Positions 12,956 through 25,289 are shown, counted from the first letter of the stretch. The stretch is 64,000 bases of DNA from Shewanella psychrotolerans (GCF_019457595.1 NZ_CP080419.1:1-64000), one strand, 5' to 3'. The notes: a model not told the origin generated them from the sequence alone. A program made the numbers and translations.

Positions 12956-15900
12956 TTAAAGTTCGAAGAAAAATGGCTTACGCTTGGTTTTATCACCATT
13001 CAGTTGGTCCATGGTCTCGGCATTGTAAAGTTTGCCGTTGACCATGGTATAAGTCACTCGGTCGGTAACACGAATGTCTTCGAGTGGATTGCCATCTATT
13101 ACGATCAAGTCGGCAAGCTTACCAGACTTAATTGAACCGAGTTGATGATCCATCGCGAAGGTTATGGCAGGGTTGATGGTTGCGGTTTTTAAGACTTCCA
13201 TATTACTCATGCCACCTTGGGCGAACATCCACATTTCCCAATGAGCAGCTAAACCTTCGCGTTGTCCGTGTGCGCCAATATTAGGTTTAACACCGAGTTG
13301 GTTTAACTCATTAGCAACCCGTGCAACGTTAAAGTGGTTGTAGTGTTCATCGGGTGCTGTTGGGCGACGCATTGAGCGAGCTTGCAATAAGTCACCGGGC
13401 ACATATTTAGACAGGCGAGGGTGCGACCATACGTCTGTTTTATCATACCAATAGTTTTCCCCTGAAATACCACCATAGGCAACCACTAAGGTTGGAGTAT
13501 AGTGCACCTCAGTTTGGCTCCAGAATTGCTTAATGTCGTTATAGATAGCTGCCGCTGGTAGTGAATGCTCAATGGTCGTGTGGCCATCTGCGATCATGGT
13601 GAGGTTATGCTGTAATAAGCTGCCGCCCTCTGGCACGACCATCATCTCCAACTCACGCGCTGCGGCAATAACTTGCTGACGCTGGTTACGGCGAGGTTGG
13701 TTGTAGCTCTTAACACTAAATGCACCGACTTTTTTGAGTCGCTCTAAGTGGAACTTTGCATCATCGAGTGAGTCGATATGCGAGGTATATCCCGGTGCAT
13801 TGGCACCATACAAGATTGTGCCAGTAGAGAAGATACGCGGTCCGGCGATATTGCCCGCCTTTTGCTGCTCTGAGGCGGCAAAAATTTCAGTGGTATCGTT
13901 AGAAGGATCGTGAATCGTGGTGACACCTAGGGACAGGTTAGAATAGAGCTCCCAGTTCTGTTGTGGAATAATCTCACTTTCACCTTGTGAGCCGTGAGCG
14001 TGGGCATCAAATAGCCCCGGCATTAACGTCTTGCCTTTAATGTCGATAACCTCTGCGCCAGCCGGAATCTCCGTTGTTGCATCACCTACAGTGACAATCT
14101 TGTTGTCTTTGACTATCACTATGCCGTTATCGATAACCTTATCATCTTCCATGGTGATCACTTGGCCACCAACAAAGGCGATAGTTCCACGTGGAACATC
14201 CGCTTTCTTGCTAAAGCCGATATCAGTGATCTTAGGTTCGCTAATCTTTGATTTAGCGCCTTTCTCTGCTGTGGTGTAGCTGTTATCCACGTTAACTTGA
14301 TACAGCTCTGGGCCTAGGGTCCAGTAAAGTTGATCGCTGTTGTTATTCCAGCTGATACTTTCTCCTGCGCGCACACTTAATTGGGTAACAGGCAGGTTGC
14401 TGGCTTTCGGACCGATATCTATGGTTTCGCCATGTTTAGCAAATGGGGTGACCCAGACCTTAAAGCGTTCTGCGAAGGCCAGTTGCTTGCCATCCGGCGA
14501 GACTCTAAATTCAGTTGCATGCTTACTGGTGTAATGGACTCGCTTTTGAAATCCATGGAGATTAATTGAGGACAGCTGTGGTGTCTCATCATGGTCTAAA
14601 AAGAATACTCGGTCCGACTCTGCGCCGAACTGAGGTTGATAGCCATCAGGTGTGATCTTTGTGTTAGCTTTGCCTTTGATGTCGACCACATACAGACCGG
14701 GTTCCTGAGACCAGGTTCTTGGCGTGATATTACCGCCTTTGATTTTACGGTAAACGACTAATTCCCCATCTGGCGAAAAGGTTGGTTCAACGTATTTACC
14801 TGGCTCTTGGGTGAGAACTTTTGCTTTACCACCGCGAGCATTGATAACACGCACGCTTCCTTGTTTGTCATCATCCCAAGTAGTGAAGACTATCTGTTTA
14901 CCATCGCGAGACCATTGAGGGAATAGCTCACGTAGATCCGCATCTAGCTTAGTGAGTCGAGTGACCTTGCCATCAGGTAAGGTTTTAACCCATAGCTTAC
15001 CTAAGGCTTCATAGACGACCTTTTTACCATCTGGAGACACCTGTGCCATTCGTAGCATTTTGACATCGAAGATATCCTTGTCGATATTCTGCTTAAAGCG
15101 CACGGATGGTTGTACAGCTAGTTCTGTTTTAACCGAGAAAGGGATCTGGTTGACTTGTTTGTCATCTACTTTTAGACGGTTTATTTTGCCACCGGCCCAG
15201 AATATGATCTCTTGGTTATCGGCGGTCCAGCTCATTGTTGGATATACGCCGTGAATAGCCCAAGTCTCCTGCATGTCGCGGTCGAGGTTATCGTATAGCT
15301 TGGTTTTTTTTCCCGATTTTAGATCGAGTAGATAAAGTGTCGACTGGAAACCATCACGTTTTATATAGGCCAACTTAGTTCCATCTGGGCTAGGTGTTGG
15401 ACGAATCGCACCACCAGTGCCCTCGATGAGAACTTCAATATCACCCGTTTGAGTATCGTAGCGCTTAATCTTATAGATGCCTTTCACCGAATCTTTAGAG
15501 TAGTGGAAGGTTTTTCCTGGTGTGGCGTCTTGACTAAAGTAAACATAGCGCCCATCCGGAGAGTAGGCTGGCTCACCCAAATCTTTCTGTTCGTTAGGTC
15601 GCTCAGTGAGCTTAACCCCATCGCCACCAGCAACATGATATAACCAGACTTCACCAGCACCTAAACTGCGGCTACCAGTAAAGTGTTTACGGGCGATCAG
15701 GTACTGTGAATCTGGGCTCCACGCAGGGCTATTAAGCAGACGGAACGTTTCCTTTGTGACTGGGCGAGGGTTGTTGCCGTCGGCATCCATAATCCAGATG
15801 TTGTCACCGCCATCTTCATCAGAGGTAAAAGCGATAGACTTTCCATCTGGGCTATAAACCGGCTGCATCTGCCATGCGATACCCTTGGCGATTGCCTTAG

Positions 15901-16150
15901 CTTCACCGCCTTCGATGGGCATTTGATAAATATCACCTAGCAGATCAAATACTACCGTTTTACCATCTGGGCTGACACTGACGTTCATCCAAGTCCCTTC
16001 GGATACATCAATCTTAACTTGTTGAAGTGGTGCGTTTGCAGGCGCATTGACCTGCCAAGTCCCTGCTTCGGCTTTATCTTCTGCCCATGCAGGAAGGCTA
16101 AGGCTTAAGGCTATAGCGGCACAGAGTGGGGTGAGTCTTTGTTTAAACAT
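12956..16150 (-). CDS. Secreted TolB-like propeller / amidohydrolase fusion
   Basis: The 1064-residue product starts with a signal peptide (MFKQRLTPLCAAIALSLSLP, cleavage near AWA-ED). An N-terminal half of repeated WD40-like/PD40 beta-propeller units follows, with many SPDGK turns, and then an amidohydrolase domain from about residue 660. The metal motif DAHAH follows LMPGLF, a second His cluster lies at GAHGQREG, and the C-terminus has the family LADLIVIDGNPLEDI. It is probably periplasmic and may hydrolyse an amide or peptide-like substrate; the substrate is unknown. The ATG at 16150 was chosen because it gives the signal peptide. A parS-like site lies within the coding region near residue 655, close to the domain junction. 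Confidence 0.88.
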   Translation of the reverse strand: MFKQRLTPLCAAIALSLSLPAWAEDKAEAGTWQVNAPANAPLQQVKIDVSEGTWMNVSVSPDGKTVVFDLLGDIYQMPIEGGEAKAIAKGIAWQMQPVYSPDGKSIAFTSDEDGGDNIWIMDADGNNPRPVTKETFRLLNSPAWSPDSQYLIARKHFTGSRSLGAGEVWLYHVAGGDGVKLTERPNEQKDLGEPAYSPDGRYVYFSQDATPGKTFHYSKDSVKGIYKIKRYDTQTGDIEVLIEGTGGAIRPTPSPDGTKLAYIKRDGFQSTLYLLDLKSGKKTKLYDNLDRDMQETWAIHGVYPTMSWTADNQEIIFWAGGKINRLKVDDKQVNQIPFSVKTELAVQPSVRFKQNIDKDIFDVKMLRMAQVSPDGKKVVYEALGKLWVKTLPDGKVTRLTKLDADLRELFPQWSRDGKQIVFTTWDDDKQGSVRVINARGGKAKVLTQEPGKYVEPTFSPDGELVVYRKIKGGNITPRTWSQEPGLYVVDIKGKANTKITPDGYQPQFGAESDRVFFLDHDETPQLSSINLHGFQKRVHYTSKHATEFRVSPDGKQLAFAERFKVWVTPFAKHGETIDIGPKASNLPVTQLSVRAGESISWNNNSDQLYWTLGPELYQVNVDNSYTTAEKGAKSKISEPKITDIGFSKKADVPRGTIAFVGGQVITMEDDKVIDNGIVIVKDNKIVTVGDATTEIPAGAEVIDIKGKTLMPGLFDAHAHGSQGESEIIPQQNWELYSNLSLGVTTIHDPSNDTTEIFAASEQQKAGNIAGPRIFSTGTILYGANAPGYTSHIDSLDDAKFHLERLKKVGAFSVKSYNQPRRNQRQQVIAAARELEMMVVPEGGSLLQHNLTMIADGHTTIEHSLPAAAIYNDIKQFWSQTEVHYTPTLVVAYGGISGENYWYDKTDVWSHPRLSKYVPGDLLQARSMRRPTAPDEHYNHFNVARVANELNQLGVKPNIGAHGQREGLAAHWEMWMFAQGGMSNMEVLKTATINPAITFAMDHQLGSIKSGKLADLIVIDGNPLEDIRVTDRVTYTMVNGKLYNAETMDQLNGDKTKRKPFFFEL
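14183..14198. promoter_or_regulatory. parS centromere-like site inside a gene
   Basis: AGTTCCACGTGGAACA matches TGTTCCACGTGGAACA at 15 of 16 positions, with a perfect 14-base palindrome. It is embedded in the amidohydrolase coding sequence, near the join of the propeller and hydrolase domains. Confidence 0.75.
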
Positions 16151-16337
16151 TATTTTCCCGTTTTTTCGTTTTGTTTTGAGGGGTTGAGTTAAGCGTTCGC
16201 TGGTGATAGTGGTCACATTTTAACGGTTATTTATCGCATAAATTGCGTAACAGTAAAACCATAATTCTGTGACATTTAGTGAATAGTTGGTGTGTTTGGA
16301 GAGGAACAGCCTGCAGATGCAGGCTGTAGAGTAGGAG

Positions 16338-16793
16338 TTAAATCAGTTCAAGCTGTTCGGTAATACGAACTGAATCGCCAATATTGATATTAGCATCGTT
16401 TAGCACACGGCAGGTGACACCGCCACGCCAGTTCGGGGTTAATGCCGCTTCGAGTCCTGGCTGGGCCATCTCCATCTTTTTACAAGGATCCGTTTCGCCT
16501 GTGATATGTAGTTGTAGATCACCGATATGAAGTACTTTGCCGATATACTGTGGGCCGAACTCCAGCCCCTCAACAAGTAAGTTTGCCCTGCGAGTTGTCC
16601 ATGGCAGTTCAATGTTTAGCTCGTGACAGGTTTGTTGCCATTGCTGTGCGGAGAGCACCGTGACTTGGCGTTTGCTGGGCTTACCAAATACATCCTGTGC
16701 GACACCAGTGGTTGTGGTGACGAGTGCGTTTGATGTTTCAAGCATCGGACCACCCCTGACCACCTTGTAACTAATACCTTGTAAACTCGCCAT
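16338..16793 (-). CDS. MOSC domain protein
   Basis: The 151-residue product is a stand-alone MOSC domain (related to the molybdenum cofactor sulfurase C-terminus and YiiM/YuaD proteins). The segments RRANLLVEG, IGDLQLHITGETDPCKKME with the conserved Cys, and WRGGVTCRVL are typical. These proteins act in molybdenum-cofactor-dependent detoxification or sulfur transfer; the exact substrate here is unknown. Start 16793 has a GGGA ribosome binding site about seven bases upstream; the ATG at 16808 lacks one. It lies upstream of no obvious partner but near tusA, another sulfur-transfer gene. Confidence 0.85.
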   Translation of the reverse strand: MASLQGISYKVVRGGPMLETSNALVTTTTGVAQDVFGKPSKRQVTVLSAQQWQQTCHELNIELPWTTRRANLLVEGLEFGPQYIGKVLHIGDLQLHITGETDPCKKMEMAQPGLEAALTPNWRGGVTCRVLNDANINIGDSVRITEQLELI

Positions 16794-16861
16794 TTTGTTC
16801 CCGTCCATTTGAATGCCTGTTTACAGTGTAAACCGCTCCTTGGCGGGGATGCAAGATATGG

Positions 16862-17107
16862 TTATAAGCCTTTTTTTATCAGGTATCGATAGGGGGGTGC
16901 GCTAGTTTCGCTAGCAATCAAGGTGTGATCCATAAACTCACAAAAACTTGGAATATCTCTGGTTGTGGCAGGATCATCTGCGATGATAAGTAAGGTTTCA
17001 CCATCTTGCATCTTGCGCACAGATTTTCGAACCATCATCACAGGTTCGGGGCATCTTAAACCTAGGGCATCGAGTTGGTGTTGTGCGTCAGAAAAAGTGT
17101 TGCTCAT
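16862..17107 (-). CDS. tusA: Sulfurtransferase TusA
   Basis: The 81-residue protein belongs to the TusA/SirA family. The active-site motif is in [17 protein letters not shown], where the CPxP cysteine carries persulfide sulfur for tRNA 2-thiouridine and molybdenum cofactor synthesis. The ATG at 17107 gives MSNTFSDAQ and the family length; a 10-residue upstream extension lacks support. The orientation matches the neighbouring MOSC gene, with a gap of about 70 bases, so co-transcription is possible. Confidence 0.93.
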   Translation of the reverse strand: MSNTFSDAQHQLDALGLRCPEPVMMVRKSVRKMQDGETLLIIADDPATTRDIPSFCEFMDHTLIASETSAPPYRYLIKKGL

Positions 17108-17237
17108 AAAAATAACCTTGGATGATGAAAAGACCACTTTAAACAGTGAGGGCTAATATTACGCTAGCCACGGGGTTGTGCCAAGTTGCGCTAAGGATTT
17201 TGTGAGCTAATACTGATAGGTGTAAATCATTACGGAG

Positions 17238-17253
17238 TGTTTCACGTGGAACA
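17238..17253. promoter_or_regulatory. parS centromere-like site (best match)
   Basis: TGTTTCACGTGGAACA has the full 16-base parS form: outer TGTT/AACA, core CACGTG, and a single deviation from perfect dyad symmetry. It sits 5 bases beyond the stop codon of the globin-coupled cyclase gene, in the 151-base gap to tusA. Confidence 0.8.
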
Positions 17254-17258
17254 TTGGA

Positions 17259-18377
17259 TTAACGTTTTATTGAATCTAATTTCACGAGGTTCTTTTTGTC
17301 TGTACTTGCCGGTACAGATTTCAAGTTTCGCTTATGTTGATACATTTTGCTGTCTGCAAGGTTAATTATTTCGCTGGCTTCCATATAGTGTTGTGGGCCA
17401 GTATCTACGATTCCATAACTGAGCGTCACAGGAACTAACTCTTGTTTAAGTTTTTTTTCTAACCTGTTTATAAATTCATTTTGAACGTCTGTTGCATTAC
17501 AATTTGGTAATACAATACAAAACTCATCTCCACCGTAACGAAAGCAACAATCTTCTCCTCGTACCGAGCTTGCAATAACTTTGGCAATATTTTGCAAAAT
17601 ATTATCGCCAGCCTGATGTCCTTGAGTGTCGTTTATCTTTTTGAAATCATTGATATCAATATAACAGATACTAACGGCCTCTAATCGACGTTGTGCAGCT
17701 CTAAGCATTCTGGTTACTATCTCGTTTAGATGGCGTACGTTTAGTAATCCTGTAAGCGGGTCTGTACGTGATAATTCTTCAAGTTGTTGGGTTCGCTCTT
17801 TTACTTTAGCCTCCATGTTGTTGGCATATTTCTCTGCTTTTTGTTTTGCCGTTTCTATTTCTGATACTAGGCTTCTGATGTAAGTATCGAAAACCAGGCT
17901 AACGTCGAAGAGGATTAATTTGTCCAGAGCAAGTATAACGGCTTCAGCTTTAGCCTGATCCTTTTTAAATGCCTTATTTATATTCTTATTAATTAAGTTT
18001 TTAAGGGTATGTACTGCGGAGAGATAGAGCTTTGGTTCAACGCCTATACGCTTATGTACTAGGCCTATTCTCAATCGATTATTAACATATTCGAGATCGT
18101 ATTCCCCTAGAAATAAATCTTGTACATAACGTTTTTGCGCAGCCCGCAGACGGTCTAAAGTGTCTGAGTCACCAATTAATAATGCTATCTCAGACACATC
18201 GGTTTGCATCGAGTAAAACTCTTCGACAATATCATCGATATATAATTGAATCGTCGGCTGGCAAGACGCTAATAGTTCGGTATCTTGTGTGGTAAGCAGA
18301 AACAGTGATTTACGGAACTCTATCTCTAGGTCGGTAATTCGCATCTGCTCAAAAAGCGTTTGATTAGTTTGATTCAT
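17259..18377 (-). CDS. Globin-coupled diguanylate cyclase (DosC-like)
   Basis: The 372-residue cytoplasmic protein joins an N-terminal sensor globin (about 10-170), with the likely heme-ligand His108 in VHKRIG, to a short coiled linker (about 175-205) and a GGDEF domain. The active site is intact (YGGDEF, 281-286), and the inhibitory site RGED (273-276) has the spacing that lets c-di-GMP bind and feedback-inhibit. By family, it should make c-di-GMP in response to oxygen or another heme ligand. No phosphodiesterase partner is adjacent. The gene stands alone on the minus strand next to a strong parS site. Confidence 0.9.
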   Translation of the reverse strand: MNQTNQTLFEQMRITDLEIEFRKSLFLLTTQDTELLASCQPTIQLYIDDIVEEFYSMQTDVSEIALLIGDSDTLDRLRAAQKRYVQDLFLGEYDLEYVNNRLRIGLVHKRIGVEPKLYLSAVHTLKNLINKNINKAFKKDQAKAEAVILALDKLILFDVSLVFDTYIRSLVSEIETAKQKAEKYANNMEAKVKERTQQLEELSRTDPLTGLLNVRHLNEIVTRMLRAAQRRLEAVSICYIDINDFKKINDTQGHQAGDNILQNIAKVIASSVRGEDCCFRYGGDEFCIVLPNCNATDVQNEFINRLEKKLKQELVPVTLSYGIVDTGPQHYMEASEIINLADSKMYQHKRNLKSVPASTDKKNLVKLDSIKR

Positions 18378-18477
18378 TTCAATTCCATTTGCTCTGAATT
18401 TGCCATCAATAATTTAAAATTACACTTCAGTTTTTATAGTATAGCTAACTTAACGTTGGATGAAGCTGTTTCCTTGT

Positions 18478-18942
18478 CTATGTCAAATCTACCATTGTTG
18501 CATGAGTTAAAGCTTGTAGATCTTGGGGCGAGAGTTGGATATCTAAGCCGCGGCGGCCACCGCTGATATACATTTGTGCTAGCTGTTGAGCACTGGTATC
18601 AATAAAGGTCTCTAAGGTTTTCTTTTGACCTAAAGGACTAACACCACCTAAGACATAACCTGTTGAACGTTGAACTTTTTCCGGTGATGCCATGGCCGCT
18701 TTTTTTGAGCCTACAGCTTTGGCGAGGCATTTCATATTAAGCTTTTTATCTACTGGAATAATTGCGACCACTAACTTATGGTTATCGACTTCGGCAACGA
18801 GAGTTTTAAATACGCAGGCCACATCTAAATTAAGTTTTTCTGCGGCTTCTAGCCCATATGCACCGCTGCCTGCCTGGTGTTGGTACTCGTGAACCGTGTA
18901 ATTGATTTTTGCTTTATCTAGTGCTTTGGTTGCGGGAGTCAT
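18478..18942 (-). CDS. ybaK: Cys-tRNA(Pro) deacylase YbaK
   Basis: The 154-residue protein belongs to the YbaK/EbsC family, which hydrolyses Cys-tRNA(Pro) mischarged by prolyl-tRNA synthetase. Typical segments are YTVHEYQH, VACVFKTLV, the LNMKCLAKAVGSKKAAMASPEKV block with its lysines, and YVLGGVSPLGQKK. It follows the GNAT gene on the same strand with about 20 bases between, so the two may be co-transcribed. Confidence 0.92.
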   Translation of the reverse strand: MTPATKALDKAKINYTVHEYQHQAGSGAYGLEAAEKLNLDVACVFKTLVAEVDNHKLVVAIIPVDKKLNMKCLAKAVGSKKAAMASPEKVQRSTGYVLGGVSPLGQKKTLETFIDTSAQQLAQMYISGGRRGLDIQLSPQDLQALTHATMVDLT

Positions 18943-18961
18943 AACTTGTTGTTTCCGATAT

Positions 18962-19423
18962 TTACAGTTGGTTTACCATGATGGATATTGTAATGCCGTG
19001 GTTGTCCTGAGTATCTATTTGCTGCCAGCCTTGTTGACGATATAGCTTGATATTATGACTCTCAGTTTGAAGGTAGAGCGTGGTGATATTCATCGTGCGA
19101 GCTTTCTCTATCGCTAACTGAATAATCTTATTGCCCAGCCTTTTGCCTCGCTCACTCTGTTTGACAAAAACACCACCAAGCCAGTGAGAGTCTTTAGGAT
19201 AGTCAGGATTTTCCTGAAATCTTAACTGAGCAACAGCGACTGGTTCATCGTCTCGGCACAGCATTAAAATCAACGGTAGTGTATCGCGATTTAAATAGTC
19301 AGAGAGTGATGATTGCACGGTTTCTAAGGTGCGATCAGCGCTTAAGTGTCCCCACTGGTGATAATACCAACTTGCAATCGTGCTGGTCGCATTAGGGTTG
19401 TCGGCAAGTATCTGACAGTGCAT
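18962..19423 (-). CDS. GNAT family N-acetyltransferase
   Basis: The 153-residue single-domain protein has a GNAT fold. The acetyl-CoA loop appears as SERGKRLGNKIIQLAIEKA (about residues 90-108), preceded by the beta-strand LGGVFVKQ and followed by TTLYLQTESHNIKLYRQQGW. The substrate is not predictable. It lies just upstream of ybaK, which suggests an operon without giving a function. Confidence 0.8.
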   Translation of the reverse strand: MHCQILADNPNATSTIASWYYHQWGHLSADRTLETVQSSLSDYLNRDTLPLILMLCRDDEPVAVAQLRFQENPDYPKDSHWLGGVFVKQSERGKRLGNKIIQLAIEKARTMNITTLYLQTESHNIKLYRQQGWQQIDTQDNHGITISIMVNQL

Positions 19424-19534
19424 TGGCTGATCTCGTTTGAATCGCTTTGTTGATTATTTTCATAAAACTGGACTGAGTACAAGCTGTGTTTGGGCGAGGT
19501 TTTACTCGATGGGCGTAAGTCGTAAAAGTTGGCG

Positions 19535-19568
19535 AAAAAAAATCGAGTAACTCTTCGTTACTCGATTT
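19535..19568 (-). terminator. Intrinsic terminator of fadBA
   Basis: A perfect 12-bp stem (AAATCGAGTAAC / GTTACTCGATTT) with a 5-base loop lies after fadA. On the minus strand it is followed by seven U's. Confidence 0.9.
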
Positions 19569-19594
19569 CTATAAACGCTCATGGGAGGGAGGCG

Positions 19595-20779
<1,185 letters not shown>

Positions 20780-22930
20780 TTAGGCTTGGTAGTAGCTACC
20801 GTTGTTGGCTGCAAGTTCACGCATCTTGTCTGTTACTTGGTACAGTCCGCCAAGGTGAGCATATTTGTCGGCTAATGCGACAAAGTTGGCAACGCCCATA
20901 GTGTCGATGTAACGGAACACACCCCCTCTAAATGGAGGGAATCCAAGACCATAAACAAGTCCCATATCGGCTTCAGCTGGCGTAGCGATAATCCCTTCTT
21001 CAAGACAACGTACAGTCTCGATGATCATTGGGATCATGGTGCGAGCAATAATGTCGTCTTTACTGAACTCTTTTAGCTCGCCAAAGGCGGCGCCCAGTAA
21101 CTCGTAACTAACGGCATCGATCTCTTTCTTCGGTTTACCACGACGATCGACTGAGTATTGATAGAAACCCTTGGCATTTTTTTGTCCGAAACGCTGGGCT
21201 TCGAACATCACATCAATTGCGTCTTTACCGGTTTTGCCCATTCTGTCTGGGAAACCTTCAGCCATCACCGCTTGTGCGTGATGACCAGTATCTAGACCGA
21301 CTACATCAAGTAGGTAAGCAGGACCCATTGGCCAGCCAAACTGCTTTTCCATTACTTTATCGATAGCGGCAAAGTCGGCGCCATCGGCGAGTAGGCCACT
21401 AAAGCCTGCAAAGTAAGGGAATAACACGCGGTTGACGAAGAACCCAGGGCAGTCGTTAACTACAATAGGCGTCTTACCCATCTTAGCGGCATAGGCGACA
21501 ACCGATGCGATAGTTTCTTCTGAGCTACTCTCACCACGGATAACTTCAACTAGCGGCATCTTGTGTACTGGGTTAAAGAAGTGCATACCGCAGAAACGCT
21601 CAGGTTTCTTCAGGCTCTTGGCTAGCAAGTTGATTGAGATGGTTGAGGTGTTAGAGGCTATGATGGCATCTTCGCTAACATGTTGCTCTACTTCAGCCAA
21701 AACAGTCGCTTTCACTTTTGGGTGTTCGACAACAGCTTCGACAACAACGTCGGCTTGCTTGAGCGCACTGTAATCTAAGGTGGCAGTGATGTTATTCAGT
21801 ACCGCCGCCATTTTTTCTGGCGTTGAACGGCCACGCTTGATTTGCGCGGTAAGCAATTTCGAAGCTTCACCTAAACCAAGCTCAAGTGCTGGCTGGGCGA
21901 TATCTTTCATTACGATAGGTGTGCCTTTACTCGCACTTTGATATGCAATACCGCCACCCATAATCCCGGCACCTAATACAGCGGCAGACTTCACCGGCTG
22001 AGCTTGTTTTGAGGCTTTTTTCGCTTTGCCTTTTACTAGTTGATCGTTAAGGAAGATACCGATAAGTGCCTGAGCAACTTCGGTCTTCGCTAGCTTTAAG
22101 AAAGCTTGATGTTCAACGTGTAAGGCCTCTGTTCGCTCAGCGCCTGCAGCTTTTTCAATCACATCTACTGCAGCCATTGGGGCTGGATAGTGTTTACCGG
22201 CAACTTGGAACACCATGCCTTTAGCAGTGGCAAATGACATCATGGCTTCAAGTTTTGGCAGTGTTAATGGCGATAGTTTACGTTGACGGCGCGCTTGCCA
22301 ATCAATCTTTTCGGCAATTGCATCTTTTAGCATTTGAATTGCAGCGGTTTCTAGTGCTTCAGGTGCAACAATAGCATCGATAGCGCCGACTTTTAATGCC
22401 GCTTCTGGGCGTTGGTCTTTACCTGTGGTGATCCACTCAAGTGCGTTATCTGCGCCAATGACGCGAGGTAGTCGTACTGTGCCACCAAAGCCTGGAATTA
22501 TCCCTAGTTTGGTTTCGGGTAGGCCGATGCGTGCGGTCGTATCCGCAACGCGCATATCGGTTGCTAAAATCGTTTCGCAACCACCGCCTAACGCAAAACC
22601 TTTAATAGCTGAGATGGTTGGGAAGGGAAGATCTTCCAATTTATTAAATACGCTATTGGCTTCTTCTAACCATTTAAGGAGTACGGCATCATCTTGGGCG
22701 AATAAGCCTAAAAATTCGGTGATGTCGGCACCAACAATAAAAGCGTCTTTGCCTGAAGTAAGCACTAGACCTTTAATATTATCTGCTTGCGTTAGGCTGT
22801 CTAATGCGGTGTTGAGCGAGTCGAGGGTTTCTCTGTCAAACTTATTGACTGAGCCCGCGGCATTGAAACAGAGCCGAGCGATATTGTCTTCAAGTAGTTC
22901 AACCTGAATTGTAGGACTTTGATAGATCAT
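20780..22930 (-). CDS. fadB: Fatty acid oxidation complex alpha subunit FadB
   Basis: FadB combines enoyl-CoA hydratase/isomerase and 3-hydroxyacyl-CoA dehydrogenase activities. The 716-residue product has the crotonase block [15 protein letters not shown] (about 110) with the catalytic Glu in [16 protein letters not shown], then the NAD-binding motif [13 protein letters not shown] (about 317) and the dehydrogenase signature with [15 protein letters not shown]. The start ATG has a GGAAG ribosome binding site. It is divergent from pepQ, and a PsrA-like palindrome sits in the shared control region. Confidence 0.97.
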   Translation of the reverse strand: MIYQSPTIQVELLEDNIARLCFNAAGSVNKFDRETLDSLNTALDSLTQADNIKGLVLTSGKDAFIVGADITEFLGLFAQDDAVLLKWLEEANSVFNKLEDLPFPTISAIKGFALGGGCETILATDMRVADTTARIGLPETKLGIIPGFGGTVRLPRVIGADNALEWITTGKDQRPEAALKVGAIDAIVAPEALETAAIQMLKDAIAEKIDWQARRQRKLSPLTLPKLEAMMSFATAKGMVFQVAGKHYPAPMAAVDVIEKAAGAERTEALHVEHQAFLKLAKTEVAQALIGIFLNDQLVKGKAKKASKQAQPVKSAAVLGAGIMGGGIAYQSASKGTPIVMKDIAQPALELGLGEASKLLTAQIKRGRSTPEKMAAVLNNITATLDYSALKQADVVVEAVVEHPKVKATVLAEVEQHVSEDAIIASNTSTISINLLAKSLKKPERFCGMHFFNPVHKMPLVEVIRGESSSEETIASVVAYAAKMGKTPIVVNDCPGFFVNRVLFPYFAGFSGLLADGADFAAIDKVMEKQFGWPMGPAYLLDVVGLDTGHHAQAVMAEGFPDRMGKTGKDAIDVMFEAQRFGQKNAKGFYQYSVDRRGKPKKEIDAVSYELLGAAFGELKEFSKDDIIARTMIPMIIETVRCLEEGIIATPAEADMGLVYGLGFPPFRGGVFRYIDTMGVANFVALADKYAHLGGLYQVTDKMRELAANNGSYYQA

Positions 22931-23071
22931 TGCTTGCTTCCTTATTGCTTAAAGAGCATTACCTACTATTGATTTTGTATGGCGTAGGTAAATCCCTATT
23001 TTACAGCAGGCCATCATTTGACCAGTTGTTGCTCAGTGTGCGTCTAAATTAAGAAAATTTCAACACCCAAT

Positions 23072-23087
23072 TTAAACGGTTGTTTAA
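23072..23087. promoter_or_regulatory. Palindromic operator, PsrA-like, upstream of fadBA
   Basis: TTAAAC-GGTT-GTTTAA is a perfect 6+6 inverted repeat with a 4-base spacer. It fits the AAAC-N4-GTTT shape reported for the TetR-family fatty-acid regulator PsrA. It lies about 140 bases upstream of fadB and 115 upstream of pepQ, so control of fadBA is likely. The identity of the regulator is inferred. Confidence 0.6.
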
Positions 23088-23179
23088 TTTTCTTCAGTTA
23101 GGCTGAATTTTGTCCTTTATGTTAGACTCACAGGATCACTACCTAACCCGATATTGTTAGGGTTAGTCATCTTTATTAG

Positions 23180-24520
<1,341 letters not shown>

Positions 24521-24530
24521 GAGATGACTC

Positions 24531-25151
24531 TTGAGTGAAAGCTATTTGATTCCATCGGCATCGTTGATGGTTGAAGAAGAGATAAAGCATAGTCGCTTTA
24601 TCTCTTTCTTATTTCACTGTTCATCAGAAAAAGAGCTTAAGTGTGCGCTCACTAACATTAAGAGTGAATACCCGGGGGCAAACCATTATTGTTATGCCTT
24701 TGTTGCTGGTGATCCTAGTAATACTGTTGCTATGGGGTCGAGTGATGATGGCGAACCCGCGGGGAGTGCAGGACGTCCAATGTTAGCGATGCTGCAAGGG
24801 GCTAATATCGGCGAATTAGGGGCGATTGTTGTACGTTATTTTGGTGGGACTAAACTTGGCGTGGGTGGTTTAGTTAGGGCTTACAGTTCGGGTATTAAGC
24901 AGGGCCTTACCCAGCTTGAAACCGAGACAAAGTTACTTCGTTACCCCGCTAAATTGATGTGCGACTATCACCAACTCAAAGATGTCGAGCATTTCTTGAC
25001 TCGTTGCGAGGCTATTGTCGTCGACAAGGAGTTTACAGATAAAGTGTTACTTCACTTTATTATCCCTAAAAACCAACAATTGCAGCTTTCACAAGAGCTA
25101 GCAACTATGAGCCAAGGCTCGCTTAAGCCACAATTTGAAACTAAATTTTAG
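24531..25151 (+). CDS. yigZ: YigZ/IMPACT family protein
   Basis: The 206-residue protein has the IMPACT N-terminal domain (DDGEPAGSAGRPML near residue 70 and VVRYFGGTKLGVGGLVRAYS near 100) and a C-terminal ferredoxin-like domain. The family is linked to ribosome- and translation-associated control; no enzymatic role is settled. The TTG at 24531 is well supported by AGGAG seven bases upstream, right after the pepQ stop. It is probably translated from the pepQ transcript. Confidence 0.92.
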   Translation: MSESYLIPSASLMVEEEIKHSRFISFLFHCSSEKELKCALTNIKSEYPGANHYCYAFVAGDPSNTVAMGSSDDGEPAGSAGRPMLAMLQGANIGELGAIVVRYFGGTKLGVGGLVRAYSSGIKQGLTQLETETKLLRYPAKLMCDYHQLKDVEHFLTRCEAIVVDKEFTDKVLLHFIIPKNQQLQLSQELATMSQGSLKPQFETKF

Positions 25152-25289
25152 AGCACGATCTGTTATTGTGATTGTTAAATCTGCATGGTTTCACAATGTA
25201 ACAATAAATTTTATACAACTGCGTGATGAATATGTGCGAAAATGCCGAAGTCTGCATGATGCCGTTATATGGATGAATAGAAAGCTTAG

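Noticed and set aside
17208-17225. TAATACTGATAGGTGTAA, similar to the right end of the MITE-like element
   Set aside because: Only one end is present, 15 of 18 positions match, and there is no partner repeat; likely chance or a remnant too old to support.
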